43,021 bases of DNA from Rubrivivax sp. (GTDB taxonomy: Bacteria; Pseudomonadota; Gammaproteobacteria; Burkholderiales; Burkholderiaceae_C). The stretch is from assembly GCA_016790435.1 (NCBI GenBank), contig JAEUPE010000124.1, positions 1-43,021 of the forward strand, given 5' to 3'. The notes below the pieces were generated by a model. The model was not told where the DNA came from and did not search any database. It saw only the letters and a list, made by a program, of their open reading frames with translations. Below are positions 31,721-41,167 of this stretch, one piece after another. The position numbers and the translations under genes are program-made. Every line of letters begins with the position of its first letter. Position 1 is the first letter of the stretch.

Positions 31721-32674
31721 ATGAGCCCTCCCAGGCCAGCGCCGCCCAACTTCCGCACACTCGACCTGAACCTCTTGCGCGTCTTCGATGCCGTGATGGC
31801 CGAGGGCAGCCTGACGCGGGCCGCCGGGGCCCTGGCGATGACGCAGCCGGCGGTGAGTCATGCGCTGAAGCGCTTGCGCGAGGCCCTGGGCGACGATCTC
31901 TTCATCCGCACCGCCCACGGCGTGCGCCCGACTCCGGCGGCTGAGAACCTCTGGCCACACGTGCGTTCGGCGCTGTCGGCGCTGCGGCGGGCGATCGCAC
32001 CAGCCGAGTTCGACGCGCAGCACGACGCGGTGCAGTTTCGTCTCGCGATGGCCGACGCCACGGCGGCGCTGCTGGTGCCGGGCCTCGTCACTGCCATCGA
32101 GGCCGAAGGCGCTGCGGCGACGTTGCGCGTGCAGCCGCTCACCACGCGCGATCCGCGCCGGCTGCTGCTGGCCAATGCCATCGACTTGGCGATGGGCTCG
32201 TTTCCGGAGGTGCTGCCAGCGCTGCTCGCCGAGGGCGGGGAGTCTCAGTGGCGGCACCAGCCGCTTTACGAAACGCGCTATGTATGCGTGATGCGGCGCG
32301 GGCACCCGCTCGCCCGCGAAGGCGCCCTGACGCTGGACGCCTATTGCGCCGAGCCGCACCTGCTGGTGAGCTTCTCTGGCCGCCCCTTCGGCGCTGTCGA
32401 CCAGGCGCTGGCGGCACTCGGCCGGCAGCGGCGCATCGTGCTCACGGTGAACCAGTTCTTCACCGCCGGGCGCGTGGTAGCGCGCAGCCATCTGCTGACC
32501 GCGCTGCCCGAGACCTTTCTCGACGCCACCGGCTACCGCGACGAACTGGCCATCGCTGAACTGCCGCTGCCCCTCACGACGGTGCACGTGGGCATGCTCT
32601 GGCACCTGCGGCACGACGCCAATCCGGCGCACCGCTGGCTGCGCGAGCGGGTGGCGGCGGTGGCTGCGCGCTGA
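31721..32674 (+). CDS. LysR family transcriptional regulator
   Basis: A 317-residue LysR-type regulator. The N-terminal winged helix-turn-helix reads LNLLRVFDAVMAEGSLTRAAGALAMTQPAVSHALKRLREALGDDLF (given here in outline: residues about 15-60), followed by the linker helix and a periplasmic-binding-protein-like effector domain with FRLAMADATAALLVPGL and YVCVMRRGHPLA. The group resembles NodD/PcpR-like regulators that act with aromatic effectors. The effector is unknown; the divergent small protein is the natural local target. Confidence 0.9.
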   Translation: MSPPRPAPPNFRTLDLNLLRVFDAVMAEGSLTRAAGALAMTQPAVSHALKRLREALGDDLFIRTAHGVRPTPAAENLWPHVRSALSALRRAIAPAEFDAQHDAVQFRLAMADATAALLVPGLVTAIEAEGAAATLRVQPLTTRDPRRLLLANAIDLAMGSFPEVLPALLAEGGESQWRHQPLYETRYVCVMRRGHPLAREGALTLDAYCAEPHLLVSFSGRPFGAVDQALAALGRQRRIVLTVNQFFTAGRVVARSHLLTALPETFLDATGYRDELAIAELPLPLTTVHVGMLWHLRHDANPAHRWLRERVAAVAAR

Positions 32675-32722
32675 AGCGTTGCGCGGCAGGCGCGCCGCCG
32701 TGCACTTCGCCGCGCCGCCGGC

Positions 32723-33916
32723 TCAGTCGATGACCGCCGCCATCGCGCTCGCCGTGCGCTCGACGTTGCCGGTGTTCAACCCGGCAATGCAGATGCGCCC
32801 GGAGCGGATGAGGTACACGCCGTACTGCTCGCGCAGCCGGTCCACCTGTGCCGTGGAAAGGCCGGTGTAGCTGAACATGCCGCGCTGGGTGAGGAAGTAG
32901 CCGAAGTCGCGCCCTGGCTTCTTGGCCGAGACCGTGGCGTGCAGGCTCTTGCGCATGGCCTGGATGCGGCCGCGCATGGCCGCCACGTCGGCCTCCCAGG
33001 CGCCGCGCAGCTTCGCATCGGTGAGCACGCGGCTCACGATGCCGGCGGCATGGATGGCCGGGCTCGAATAGTTGCGTCGCACGGTCGCCTTCAACTGCCC
33101 GAGCACGAGCTCGGCCTCGGCGGCATCCGAGCAGACGACCGATAGCGCCCCGGCACGCTCGCCATACACGCTCATGCTCTTGGAGAATGAATTGGCGACG
33201 AAGAAGCTCAGGCCGCTGTCGGCGAGCAGCCGCACGGCGTAGGCATCCTCGGCGATGCCGTCGCCGTAGCCCTGGTAGGCGAGGTCGAGGTAGGGGAGCA
33301 GTTCGCGCTGACGCAGCACCGGCACCAGCTGTTGCCACTGCTCGCGGCTCAGGTCCACGCCGGTGGGGTTGTGGCAGCAGGCGTGCAGCAGCACGATGCT
33401 GCGCGCCGGCAAGGCGGCGATGGCCTCGCGCATGGCGTCGAAGCGCACGCCGCCGGTGGCCGGGTCGTAGTAGGGGTAGGTTTGCACGGCCACGCCGGCG
33501 CCCTCGAACATGGCGCGGTGGTTGTCCCAGCTGGGGTCGCTCATGCACATGGCGCTGCCGGGCAGCCAGCGCTTGATGAAGTCGGCGCCGACGCGCAGCC
33601 CACCGCTGGAGCCCACGGTCTGCAGCGTGGCGATGCGGCCTGCCTTCACCGCCGCGTGGTCGGCGCCGAAGAGCAGGCGCTGCACGGCCTGGCGCATCGC
33701 GCCCGAGCCCTCGATCGGCAGGTAGGGCTTCGCGCCGCCCTCGGCGAGCATCTGCGCCTCGGCGTCGCGCACGCACTGCAGCACCGGGATGCGCCCCTCG
33801 TTGTCGAAGTAGATGCCGATCGACAGGTTGACCTTGTCGGTGCGCGGGTCCTTCTGAAACGCGTCGTTGAGGCTGAGGATGGGGTCGCCGGCGTAGGGCT
33901 CGAGGTGCTGGAACAT
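32723..33916 (-). CDS. tyrB: Aromatic amino acid aminotransferase (aspartate/tyrosine type)
   Basis: A 397-residue pyridoxal-phosphate enzyme of aminotransferase family I, transferring amino groups between aromatic amino acids or aspartate and 2-oxoglutarate. PLP-lysine is Lys246 (FVANSFSKSMSVYGERAG). CHNPTGVDLSREQW holds the conserved Asn, LDLAYQGYGDG holds the Asp and Tyr that contact PLP, and RSGRICIAGLNTGNV ends with the substrate-carboxylate Arg region. It matches TyrB/AspC of proteobacteria in length and motifs. ATG at 33916. The glutathione peroxidase gene lies just upstream on the same strand, 26 bp away. Confidence 0.92.
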   Translation of the reverse strand: MFQHLEPYAGDPILSLNDAFQKDPRTDKVNLSIGIYFDNEGRIPVLQCVRDAEAQMLAEGGAKPYLPIEGSGAMRQAVQRLLFGADHAAVKAGRIATLQTVGSSGGLRVGADFIKRWLPGSAMCMSDPSWDNHRAMFEGAGVAVQTYPYYDPATGGVRFDAMREAIAALPARSIVLLHACCHNPTGVDLSREQWQQLVPVLRQRELLPYLDLAYQGYGDGIAEDAYAVRLLADSGLSFFVANSFSKSMSVYGERAGALSVVCSDAAEAELVLGQLKATVRRNYSSPAIHAAGIVSRVLTDAKLRGAWEADVAAMRGRIQAMRKSLHATVSAKKPGRDFGYFLTQRGMFSYTGLSTAQVDRLREQYGVYLIRSGRICIAGLNTGNVERTASAMAAVID

Positions 33917-33942
33917 GGGGGGCCTTGCTGTGGGAATCTCTT

Positions 33943-34446
33943 TCAGGCGGCGGGCGCCGGGGCGGCCAGGGCGGCCTCGATGTCGCTGCGCATCGCCTCG
34001 GGCGCCTCGTTGGGCGCGTAGCGCTTGATGACCTTGCCGTCGCGGCCGACGAGGAACTTGGTGAAGTTCCACTTGATGCCCTCGCTGCCGAGCATGCCCG
34101 GCGCCTCGGACTTGAGCCACTGCCACAGCGGGTGCGCCTCGGCGCCGTTGACCTGCACCTTGGCCATCATGGGGAAGCTGACGCCGTAGTTCATCTCGCA
34201 GAACGACGAGATCTCCTCGTTGCTGCCAGGGTCCTGCGCGCCGAACTCGTTGCTCGGGAAGCCGACGACGACGAGGCCTCGGCTGCCGTAGTCGCGCCAC
34301 AGCTGCTCCAGCCCCTTGAACTGCGGCGTGAAACCGCAGGCGCTGGCCGTGTTGACCACCAGCAGCACCTTGCCGCGCTGGCTGGAGAAGCTGGCGGGCT
34401 TGCCCGCGATCGACAGGGACTTGAAGTCGTAGATCGAGCCAGGCAT
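33943..34446 (-). CDS. Glutathione peroxidase family protein (Cys type)
   Basis: A 167-residue thiol peroxidase that reduces hydroperoxides with glutathione or thioredoxin. The peroxidatic Cys37 is in NTASACGFTPQF, with catalytic Gln in GFPSNEFGAQDPGS and Trp/Asn in IKWNFTKFLV. It has no signal peptide. ATG at 34446, followed by GSIYDFKSLSIAGK, the usual family N-terminus. It reads in the same direction as the aminotransferase gene, spacing 26 bp. Confidence 0.94.
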   Translation of the reverse strand: MPGSIYDFKSLSIAGKPASFSSQRGKVLLVVNTASACGFTPQFKGLEQLWRDYGSRGLVVVGFPSNEFGAQDPGSNEEISSFCEMNYGVSFPMMAKVQVNGAEAHPLWQWLKSEAPGMLGSEGIKWNFTKFLVGRDGKVIKRYAPNEAPEAMRSDIEAALAAPAPAA

Positions 34447-34764
34447 GGTGTGCGCTCCGGGGCGGATTGACGTGGGTGGGATGGTCATCGTAGCGGCGTC
34501 GCGGCCGGCCGGGGTGGCTCGGGGGCATGGAGCGAGAGGCGAGAGGCGAGAGGCGAGTGACGAGGGGCGAGTGACGAGGCGCGGGGCGCGAGGGGCCCGG
34601 GGCGCGAGGGGGGCGGGCCGGGGCGCACCGGGCGAGCGGGGAGGACGGCGGCGAATCGTGGCGCATGCCCCGCGCCTCCACCCGCGGAGCGATTGACTTC
34701 GCCTGATCGTCCTCTCAGCATGCCTTGCGCATCTGGCGCACCTTGCCACCACCCGGAACCGACC
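34447..34764. other. 318-bp divergent intergenic region with purine-rich repeat
   Basis: The gap lies between the glutathione peroxidase gene (minus) and the receiver protein gene (plus). Its central part is a purine-rich tandem array (34532-34612). No clear promoter hexamers were found. The 70 bp nearest to the plus-strand gene are of ordinary composition and end in ACCCGGAACCGACC before the ATG. Confidence 0.6.
34532..34612 (+). repeat. Purine-rich heptamer tandem array
   Basis: Seven heptamers of the pattern RCGAGNG follow one another: GCGAGAG three times, then GCGAGTG, ACGAGGG, GCGAGTG and ACGAGGC (34532-34580). They pass into GC-rich purine blocks to about 34612. The plus strand is almost free of T. 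Slippage-type variation between strains would be expected. Confidence 0.8.
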
Positions 34765-35823
34765 ATGACGACCCTGCACCGCATCGCCTTGCTCGGCTTC
34801 AGCGCCTTCGAGCGCAACACGCTCGGCTCCTACCTGCGCCTGGCCAGCACGCGCGACCCGCGCTACGAGCAGGTGCAGATGCTGCCCGAGGCCGATTTCG
34901 TGGTCGCCGACGCCGACCATGCCGCCTCGGTGCAGCTCGTGCAGGCGGTGGAGCGCATGCCGGAGACGGTGTTCGTCGGCACGCGGCCGCCCGATGGGGC
35001 GATTGCCTGGCTGGCGCGCCCCATCGACCCCATGCGGGTGCTGCGCGAGCTCGACGTGATGGCGGCGCGGTGCACCCCCCGCACGGCACGAGTGGCGCGC
35101 CCGGAAGGTGCGTCGGAGGACGCCGGCCGCCGCCGCACGGTGATCCAGCCCGTTCGTCCGCAACGCCCGCTGCCCCCGCCGGCGTTGTTGCAGCCGGCCG
35201 AAAGCCTCGACCTGACGTTGCCGGATCTGCCGGATCTGCGGGATGCCGCGCCCGCGGCCGCGGAAGTGGGTGTGGCGCCCGCCTCTCCTGCGGTGGCGGC
35301 GCCCGCGCCAGCTGTGGCGCCTCACGTCCCGGCGGCGCGCGCGGCGGCTTCGATGCCAGCGGCGGCGGCCAAGCCGGCCGTGCCGAGACCGGTGGTGCCG
35401 CATCGCGCGTCAGGAGCGACGCCGCCGAGCACCGCGCTGCTGGTCGATGACAGCGATGTCGCCTTGCGCTTCCTGCAGAAGAAGCTGGCGCCGTTCGGCC
35501 TCGTCACCGACTGCGTCTCGCACAGCGCCGCCGCCATCGAGCGGCTGGCCCGCCGACGCTATGACTTCGTGTTTCTCGACATGGAGCTGGGCGAGCGCAG
35601 TCCGCTCGACGGCCTGGGTCTGTGCCAGCACATCAAGCGGGAGCCCACGGCCGCCAATGTCGTGATGGTGACGGCCCACCACACGGAACTCGACCGCGTG
35701 CGCGGCGCCCTGGCCGGCTGCGACGGCTTCCTCGGCAAGCCTCTCGACGAGGACGAACTGGCCCTGTACCTGGCGCGCTTCGGCGTCACGCCGGCCGTCA
35801 ACGCGGGCTGCGTGCCGTCCTGA
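34765..35823 (+). CDS. Two-receiver response regulator without output domain
   Basis: A 352-residue protein with two receiver-like domains joined by a Pro/Ala-rich linker. The C-terminal domain (about 225-340) is a complete receiver: acidic pair in LLVDDSDVALRF, phospho-acceptor Asp272 in FVFLDMELGE, Thr in MVTAHH and Lys325 in FLGKPLDED. The N-terminal domain (about 1-105) looks like a degenerate receiver, with ADFVVADADHAAS and LARPIDPMRVLRELD in the positions of the acceptor strand and Lys loop. Residues 105-220 are low complexity. No DNA-binding or enzymatic domain is present, so it may act by protein contact. ATG at 34765. Confidence 0.82.
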   Translation: MTTLHRIALLGFSAFERNTLGSYLRLASTRDPRYEQVQMLPEADFVVADADHAASVQLVQAVERMPETVFVGTRPPDGAIAWLARPIDPMRVLRELDVMAARCTPRTARVARPEGASEDAGRRRTVIQPVRPQRPLPPPALLQPAESLDLTLPDLPDLRDAAPAAAEVGVAPASPAVAAPAPAVAPHVPAARAAASMPAAAAKPAVPRPVVPHRASGATPPSTALLVDDSDVALRFLQKKLAPFGLVTDCVSHSAAAIERLARRRYDFVFLDMELGERSPLDGLGLCQHIKREPTAANVVMVTAHHTELDRVRGALAGCDGFLGKPLDEDELALYLARFGVTPAVNAGCVPS

Positions 35824-35869
35824 TCGCCGAGCGCCGGTTGGCGTCCGGCTGCCAGGTCAAGCCGCGGCG

Positions 35870-36793
35870 TCAGGCGCGCGCGGCCAGAAGCGACGCACCC
35901 ACGATGAGGCAGGCGCCGATCGCCAAGGTCGGCGTGATGGCGCTGGCGCCCAGCAGCACCGCGCTCAGGCTGGCGAACAACACCTCGCTGACCATGACCA
36001 CGGCCGTGATGTTGGCCGGCACGCGCGCGGCACCGTATTGAAGCGTCAGGTTGGAAGCGAGGAACCACAGTGCGAGCAGCGCCACGCCCAGGCCCCAGGC
36101 CGGCGCCGGGCCGGGCCACGGCACGTGCGACGCCGAGGCGAGCGCAAGCGCCACCACCCCCGCCACCACGGCGCCGCCCACGAACATCGCCAGCGCCCGC
36201 GCCATCTCGGGCTGCTCAGCCTCGCGCCGCAAGAGCACGTTGGTGAGCGCGAACGCGAGCCCGCCGGCCAGCCCGAGCCACTCCGCCAGCGTCGCCGGCA
36301 CCGGCCAGGCGAACGCGCCGTCGCCGGCGTTCGGCTGGGCGGGCCAGAGCACGACGGCCGCGCCGGCCAGCGCCAGGGCCAGGCGCAGCAGCGCCGGGCG
36401 CGTCAGCGGCTCGCCGAGCAGTACACGCGCCAGCAGCACGGCCCACACGGGCATCAGGTAGAACAGCAGGACCACGCGCACGACGTCGCCGATGGTCACG
36501 CCCCAGTTGAAGGTGGCGTTCGTGGCACCCGAGGCCAGCACCAGCCACCAGAGGGCGGGGGCGCGCAGCAATTGCCCCCAGGCCTGAGGCCGCGCGACGG
36601 TGATGACGACGACACCGAGCACGTACACGAACACGGTGGCCCACAACGCATGCAGACCACGCTCGCCGAGTTCGCGGAAGGGCCACCACGAGACGCCCCA
36701 CGCAAAAGCGTTGAACAGCAGCCCGGCGATGGCCAGCGGTGGGTGCCCCGCCACGGAGCCGCCAGGGCGGCCGGGGCCGCCCTCAGCAGCCAT
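35870..36793 (-). CDS. EamA/DMT family transporter
   Basis: A 307-residue inner-membrane protein with ten predicted helices in two EamA repeats, of the drug/metabolite transporter superfamily that usually exports small metabolites or amino acids. Features are FNAFAWGVSWWPFRELGERG near the first helix, NATFNWGVTIGDVVRVVLLFYLMPVWAVLLARVLLGEPL, the first repeat's end, and VPANITAVVMVSEVLFASLSAVLLG in the second repeat. The ATG at 36793 shares one base with the stop of the lplT gene, so it is translationally coupled to it. Confidence 0.9.
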   Translation of the reverse strand: MAAEGGPGRPGGSVAGHPPLAIAGLLFNAFAWGVSWWPFRELGERGLHALWATVFVYVLGVVVITVARPQAWGQLLRAPALWWLVLASGATNATFNWGVTIGDVVRVVLLFYLMPVWAVLLARVLLGEPLTRPALLRLALALAGAAVVLWPAQPNAGDGAFAWPVPATLAEWLGLAGGLAFALTNVLLRREAEQPEMARALAMFVGGAVVAGVVALALASASHVPWPGPAPAWGLGVALLALWFLASNLTLQYGAARVPANITAVVMVSEVLFASLSAVLLGASAITPTLAIGACLIVGASLLAARA

Positions 36794-38067
36794 CAGTGCC
36801 CATCCGTGCGCGCGATCGCCAGCAGGTGCTCGACCTCGGCGCGGTGGCGCACGAGGTTGCGTGCGTGCCAGCGGCGGATGAGCTCCATCGTGCCGGCCAC
36901 GGCGATGCCGAAGATGGTGATGGTGCCGAACGCCGTGAGCCCGAACTTCGTCATGCCGACGTAGAAGGCACCCAGCGCCAGGATGCAGGCCTGTTCGTTG
37001 AAGTTCTGCACCGCGATCGAGCGGCCGGCGCCCATCAGGTTGTGCCCGCGGTGCTGCAGCAGCGCATTCATCGGCACGATCAGGAAGCCGCAGATCGCGC
37101 CCATGATCACCAGGAAGGGCACGGCCGTGGCCAGGCTCTTGATGAAGACGAGGCCGATCATCAGGAAGCCGACGCCAATGGCCATCGGGATCACGTTCGT
37201 GGCCCGGTCCAGCTTCGTCGTCAGCGCCGCCACCACGGCGCCGATGATGGAGCCGATCACCACGACGCCAGCCAGGTTGGACGCCTGCGCGGTGGTGTAG
37301 CCGAGCGCCGCCGCGGCCCAGGCAAAGACGATCAGCCGCAGGTTGCCGAAGATGCCCCACAGCAGCGTCGTCGTGGCCAGGGAGATCTGGCCGAGCTTGT
37401 CTGCCCACAGGCGCGAGTTGCAGCGCGCGAAGTCGCTCATCAGCGCCGAAACGCCGGCCATCGCGATCAGCGGTGCCTCGGTGCGCGGGATATTCAGGTT
37501 CAGCAGCGCGGCGATGACATAGACGAAGAGGATCAGCACGATCGCAGCCTCGGGCGGCGTGTCGATGCCTGTGTCCAGCAGGGGCAGGTCGACACCCAGC
37601 AGCGTCATCGAGACGCGCGGGCCGATCAGTTGGCCCCCCAGCACGATGCCGAGCACGATGGAGGCGACGGTCAGGCCCTCGATCCAGCCGTTGCCCTTCA
37701 CGAGCTGCGAAGGGGGCAGGAGTTCGGTGAGGATGCCGTACTTGGCCGGCGAATAAGCCGCTGCGCCGAGACCCACGACCGCATAGGCCAGCAGCGGGTG
37801 GCTGCCGAACAGCATCATCAGGCAGCCGACGATCTTGATGCTGTTGCTGATGAACATCACCCGGCCCTTGGGGATGCTGTCGGCGAAGGCGCCGACGAAG
37901 GGCGCGAGCACGACGTAGAAGAGCGCGAACATCGGCGCCAACGCTGGCACCTGCCAGGCCGGCGCACTGCTCGTGCGCAAGAGCTCCACGGCGGCCACCA
38001 GCAACGCGTTGTCAGCCAGCGAGCTGAAGAACTGCGCCGACATGATGGTGGAGAAGCCTTTTTTCAT
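36793..38067 (-). CDS. lplT: Lysophospholipid transporter LplT
   Basis: A 424-residue major-facilitator protein that flips lysophospholipids inward for re-acylation by Aas. It has 12 predicted helices, with the family-typical MSAQFFSSLADNALLVAAVELL near the N-terminus, PAKYGILTELLPPSQLVKGNGWIEG in the loop after helix 4, and GFLIVPMNALLQHRGHNLMGAGRSIAVQNFNEQ in the second half. The acyltransferase partner is not adjacent. ATG at 38067. It is divergent from the alanine racemase gene, 205 bp away, a neighbourhood common in betaproteobacteria. Confidence 0.9.
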   Translation of the reverse strand: MKKGFSTIMSAQFFSSLADNALLVAAVELLRTSSAPAWQVPALAPMFALFYVVLAPFVGAFADSIPKGRVMFISNSIKIVGCLMMLFGSHPLLAYAVVGLGAAAYSPAKYGILTELLPPSQLVKGNGWIEGLTVASIVLGIVLGGQLIGPRVSMTLLGVDLPLLDTGIDTPPEAAIVLILFVYVIAALLNLNIPRTEAPLIAMAGVSALMSDFARCNSRLWADKLGQISLATTTLLWGIFGNLRLIVFAWAAAALGYTTAQASNLAGVVVIGSIIGAVVAALTTKLDRATNVIPMAIGVGFLMIGLVFIKSLATAVPFLVIMGAICGFLIVPMNALLQHRGHNLMGAGRSIAVQNFNEQACILALGAFYVGMTKFGLTAFGTITIFGIAVAGTMELIRRWHARNLVRHRAEVEHLLAIARTDGH

Positions 38068-38272
38068 CGTGCGGCGCGCGGCGCTTCTGGGGCGCTGAGA
38101 GCCGGCGGTGCGTTGCTCGCACATCGCCGGTGCCCTGGTCTCCTCAGGGACGAGTTATGGGCACCCCCGTGCCGGGGGCGGCGGTTTATAGCATGCGCTC
38201 CCTGCGGTGCCAGAATCCGCCCGCCCTTGAAGAACCCCCTCGGCCCGGGGGCCCGCCGAGGATCCACACCGC

Positions 38273-39394
38273 ATGCCGCGTCCGATCGAAGCCCTCGTCC
38301 ACACCGCCGCGCTCGCGCACAACGTCGCGCGCGCCCGCGCGGCCGTGCCCGATGCGCGACTGTGGGCGGTGGTGAAGGCCAACGCCTATGGCCACGGCAT
38401 CGAGCGCGCCTATGAAGGCTTGCGCGGCGCCGACGGCTTTGCCTTGCTCGACCTCGCCGAGGCCGAGCGCATTCGCGCGCTCGGCTGGCGCGGTCCGGTG
38501 CTGCTGCTCGAGGGCGTGTTCGAGCCGCGCGACTTGGAGCTCGTATCGCGCCTGGACTTGTGGCACACCGTGCACTGCATCGAGCAGATCGAGTGGCTGG
38601 CGGCGCACAAGACTAGCGCGCCCCAGCACGTCTTCCTGAAGATGAACAGCGGCATGAACCGCCTCGGCTTCCGGCCCGAGAGCTATCGGTCGGCGTGGGC
38701 CCGGCTCAATGCCCTGCCGCAGGTGGGCGAGATCGGCCTCATAACGCACTTCTCCGACGCCGACGGCGCGCGCGGCATCGAGCACCAGGTGCGCACCTTC
38801 GCGGCCGTGACGCGCGACCTGCCGGGCGAGCGCAGCGTGGCAAACAGCGCCGCCATCCTGCGCCACCACGGGACCGGCGGCCTGCCAGGCGTGCTGCGTG
38901 GTTTCCAGGGCAACGACTGGGTGCGCGCCGGCATCATGAGCTACGGCAGCGCCGCCGACCACCCGGAACACGATGCCGAGCACTGGAACCTGCGGCCGGC
39001 GATGACGTTGCACACGCGGCTCATCGCCACGCAGCAGCTCGAGCCCGGCGACACGGTGGGCTACGGCAGCAGCTTCACTGCCGAGCGCCCGATGCGCATC
39101 GGCATCGCGGCCTGCGGCTATGCCGACGGTTACCCGCGTCATGCCGGCAGCGGGACGCCGGTGCTCGTGGACGGCGAGCACACCCGCACCGTGGGCCGCG
39201 TGTCGATGGACATGCTGGCCGTCGATCTGTCCGGCCTGCCGCAGGCCGGCGTCGGCAGCGAGGTGACGCTGTGGGGCCACGGCCCCGGCGACACCATCCT
39301 TTCGATCGATGAGGTGGCGCGTGCCGCCGGTACGATCGGCTACGAGTTGATGTGTGCGCTGGCGCTGCGGGTGCCGGTGCGCGTCGTCGATTGA
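38273..39394 (+). CDS. alr: Alanine racemase
   Basis: A 373-residue PLP enzyme interconverting L- and D-alanine for peptidoglycan. Lys35 ([11 protein letters not shown]) binds PLP and Tyr264 ([11 protein letters not shown]) is the second catalytic base. [30 protein letters not shown] and [12 protein letters not shown] are also present. The length is typical of Alr/DadX. The ATG at 38273 is in place. It is followed 37 bp later by a small membrane protein and then radA on the same strand. Confidence 0.95.
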   Translation: MPRPIEALVHTAALAHNVARARAAVPDARLWAVVKANAYGHGIERAYEGLRGADGFALLDLAEAERIRALGWRGPVLLLEGVFEPRDLELVSRLDLWHTVHCIEQIEWLAAHKTSAPQHVFLKMNSGMNRLGFRPESYRSAWARLNALPQVGEIGLITHFSDADGARGIEHQVRTFAAVTRDLPGERSVANSAAILRHHGTGGLPGVLRGFQGNDWVRAGIMSYGSAADHPEHDAEHWNLRPAMTLHTRLIATQQLEPGDTVGYGSSFTAERPMRIGIAACGYADGYPRHAGSGTPVLVDGEHTRTVGRVSMDMLAVDLSGLPQAGVGSEVTLWGHGPGDTILSIDEVARAAGTIGYELMCALALRVPVRVVD

Positions 39395-39431
39395 GTCCCC
39401 ACAAGACATACCCCCGTCGAGGAGAGAGCCC

Positions 39432-39689
39432 ATGGGCATCATCAGCACCGTCATCTTCGGCCTCGTCGTCGGCGCCATCGCGCGTTTCGTCCTGCCCGGC
39501 GAGCAGAAGATGGGCTGGATCCTGACCTGCCTGCTGGGCATCGGCGGCTCGGTCGTCGGCGGCTTCGTCGCGCAGGCACTCGGCTTTCCGATCGGCGAGG
39601 GCCGTGCATGGATCGCCAGCATCATCGGCGCGGTCGGGCTGCTGTTCGTCGTCGGAAAGCTCAAGGGTTCGGGCGGATCTTCGAGCTGA
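39432..39689 (+). CDS. GlsB/YeaQ/YmgE family small membrane protein
   Basis: An 85-residue membrane protein of the 'transglycosylase-associated' family. Three hydrophobic segments alternate with glycine-rich turns: MGIISTVIFGLVVGAIARFV, WILTCLLGIGGSVVGGFVAQ and WIASIIGAVGLLFVVGKL. The PGEQKMGWILTCLLGIGGS pattern is the family hallmark. The role is unclear; related genes respond to stress. The ATG at 39432 follows GAGGAGAGAG at 39420-39427. Confidence 0.9.
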   Translation: MGIISTVIFGLVVGAIARFVLPGEQKMGWILTCLLGIGGSVVGGFVAQALGFPIGEGRAWIASIIGAVGLLFVVGKLKGSGGSSS

Positions 39690-39793
39690 TCGAGCACCCT
39701 CGACCGCGCGGCCGATAAGGCCCGCGGCCTGCCTGGCGATCCCGGCTCGAGATCGGTGGTGAGCACCGGCGGCCGGCGTCGACAATCAGCGGC

Positions 39794-41167
39794 ATGGCCG
39801 CTCCGAAACCAGGCAAGACCGTCTTCAGCTGCCGCTCCTGCGGCGGCGAGAGCCCGAAGTGGCTGGGCAAGTGCCCGCACTGCGGCGAATGGAACACGCT
39901 GGAAGAAGTGCTGGCCGAGGCGCCGCAGAAGAACCGCTTCCAGGCCCTCTCCGGCGCTGCCGCGCCGACCGTGGCGACGCTGGCCGAGATCGAGGCCGCC
40001 GACGTCGAGCGCGAGAGCACCGGCCAGGAGGAGCTCGACCGCGTGCTTGGCGGCGGCCTCGTGGCTGGCGGCGTGGTGCTGATCGGCGGCGACCCGGGCA
40101 TCGGCAAGAGCACGTTGCTGCTGCAGGCGCTGGATGCGATGTCGGCGCGGCTGCCGGTGCTGTATGTCACTGGCGAGGAGAGCGGCGCGCAGGTGGCGCT
40201 GCGTGCGCGCCGCCTCGGCTTGTCTGGCGCGCGCGTGCGCGTGCTGGCCGAGATCCACCTCGAGAAGATCCTCGCCACGCTCGAGGTGGAGAAGCCGACG
40301 CTGGCGGTGATCGACTCGATCCAGACGCTGTACTCCGACCAGCTCACCTCCGCCCCCGGCTCGGTGACGCAGGTGCGCGAGTGCGCGGCGCAGCTCACGC
40401 GCGTGGCCAAGTCGCGCGGCATCGGCATCGTGCTCGTGGGCCACGTGACGAAGGAAGGTGCCCTGGCCGGGCCGCGCGTGCTCGAGCACATCGTCGACAC
40501 GGTGCTCTACTTCGAAGGGGACACGCACTCGAGCTTCCGCCTCGTGCGCGCCATCAAGAACCGTTTCGGGGCCGTCAACGAGATCGGTGTCTTCGCGATG
40601 ACCGAGCGCGGGCTGAAAGGCGTCGCCAACCCGAGCGCGATCTTCCTGTCCACGCACGGTGAGCCGGTGCCGGGCACCTGCGTGCTCGTGACGCTGGAGG
40701 GCACGCGGCCGCTGCTGGTGGAGATCCAGGCGCTGGTGGACAGCGGCGGCCCGAGCCCGCGCCGGCTGTCGGTGGGCCTGGACCGCGACCGGCTGGCGAT
40801 GCTGCTCGCCGTGCTGCACCGGCACGCGGGCGTGTCGTGCATGGACCAGGACGTGTTCGTCAACGCGGTGGGCGGCGTGCGCATCGGCGAGCCGGCGGCC
40901 GACCTGGCGGTGTTGCTGGCCATCCAGGGCAGCCTGCGCGGGCGCGCCCTGCCGCGCGGCTTCATCGCCTTCGGCGAGGTGGGCCTGGCGGGCGAGGTGC
41001 GCCCGGCCCCGCGCGGGCAGGAGCGGCTGAAGGAAGCCGCCAAGCTCGGCTTCAGCGTGGCGGTGGTACCCAAGGCCAACGCGCCGAAGAAGCCGATCGA
41101 GGGGCTGACCGTGCACGCGGTGGAGCGCATCGAGCAGGCCATCGACGCGGTGCGCTCCTTGGCCTGA
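39794..41167 (+). CDS. radA: DNA repair protein RadA
   Basis: A 457-residue RecA-like ATPase helping branch migration during recombinational repair. It has an N-terminal C4 zinc finger (Cys13, 16, 27, 30 in FSCRSCGGES and GKCPHCGEWN), Walker A GGDPGIGKSTLL, VLYVTGEES, the RadA signature KNRFGAVNEIGVF, and a C-terminal Lon-protease-like domain (SGGPSPRRLSVGLDRDRL; FIAFGEVGLAGEVRPA). ATG at 39794. The length and motifs are complete. It lies downstream of alr on the same strand. Confidence 0.96.
   Translation: MAAPKPGKTVFSCRSCGGESPKWLGKCPHCGEWNTLEEVLAEAPQKNRFQALSGAAAPTVATLAEIEAADVERESTGQEELDRVLGGGLVAGGVVLIGGDPGIGKSTLLLQALDAMSARLPVLYVTGEESGAQVALRARRLGLSGARVRVLAEIHLEKILATLEVEKPTLAVIDSIQTLYSDQLTSAPGSVTQVRECAAQLTRVAKSRGIGIVLVGHVTKEGALAGPRVLEHIVDTVLYFEGDTHSSFRLVRAIKNRFGAVNEIGVFAMTERGLKGVANPSAIFLSTHGEPVPGTCVLVTLEGTRPLLVEIQALVDSGGPSPRRLSVGLDRDRLAMLLAVLHRHAGVSCMDQDVFVNAVGGVRIGEPAADLAVLLAIQGSLRGRALPRGFIAFGEVGLAGEVRPAPRGQERLKEAAKLGFSVAVVPKANAPKKPIEGLTVHAVERIEQAIDAVRSLA

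Noticed and set aside
38164-38178. CCCCCG-TGC-CGGGGG hairpin between lplT and alr
   Set aside because: It lies in a divergent promoter region, has no T tract, and short GC palindromes are expected by chance at this base composition.
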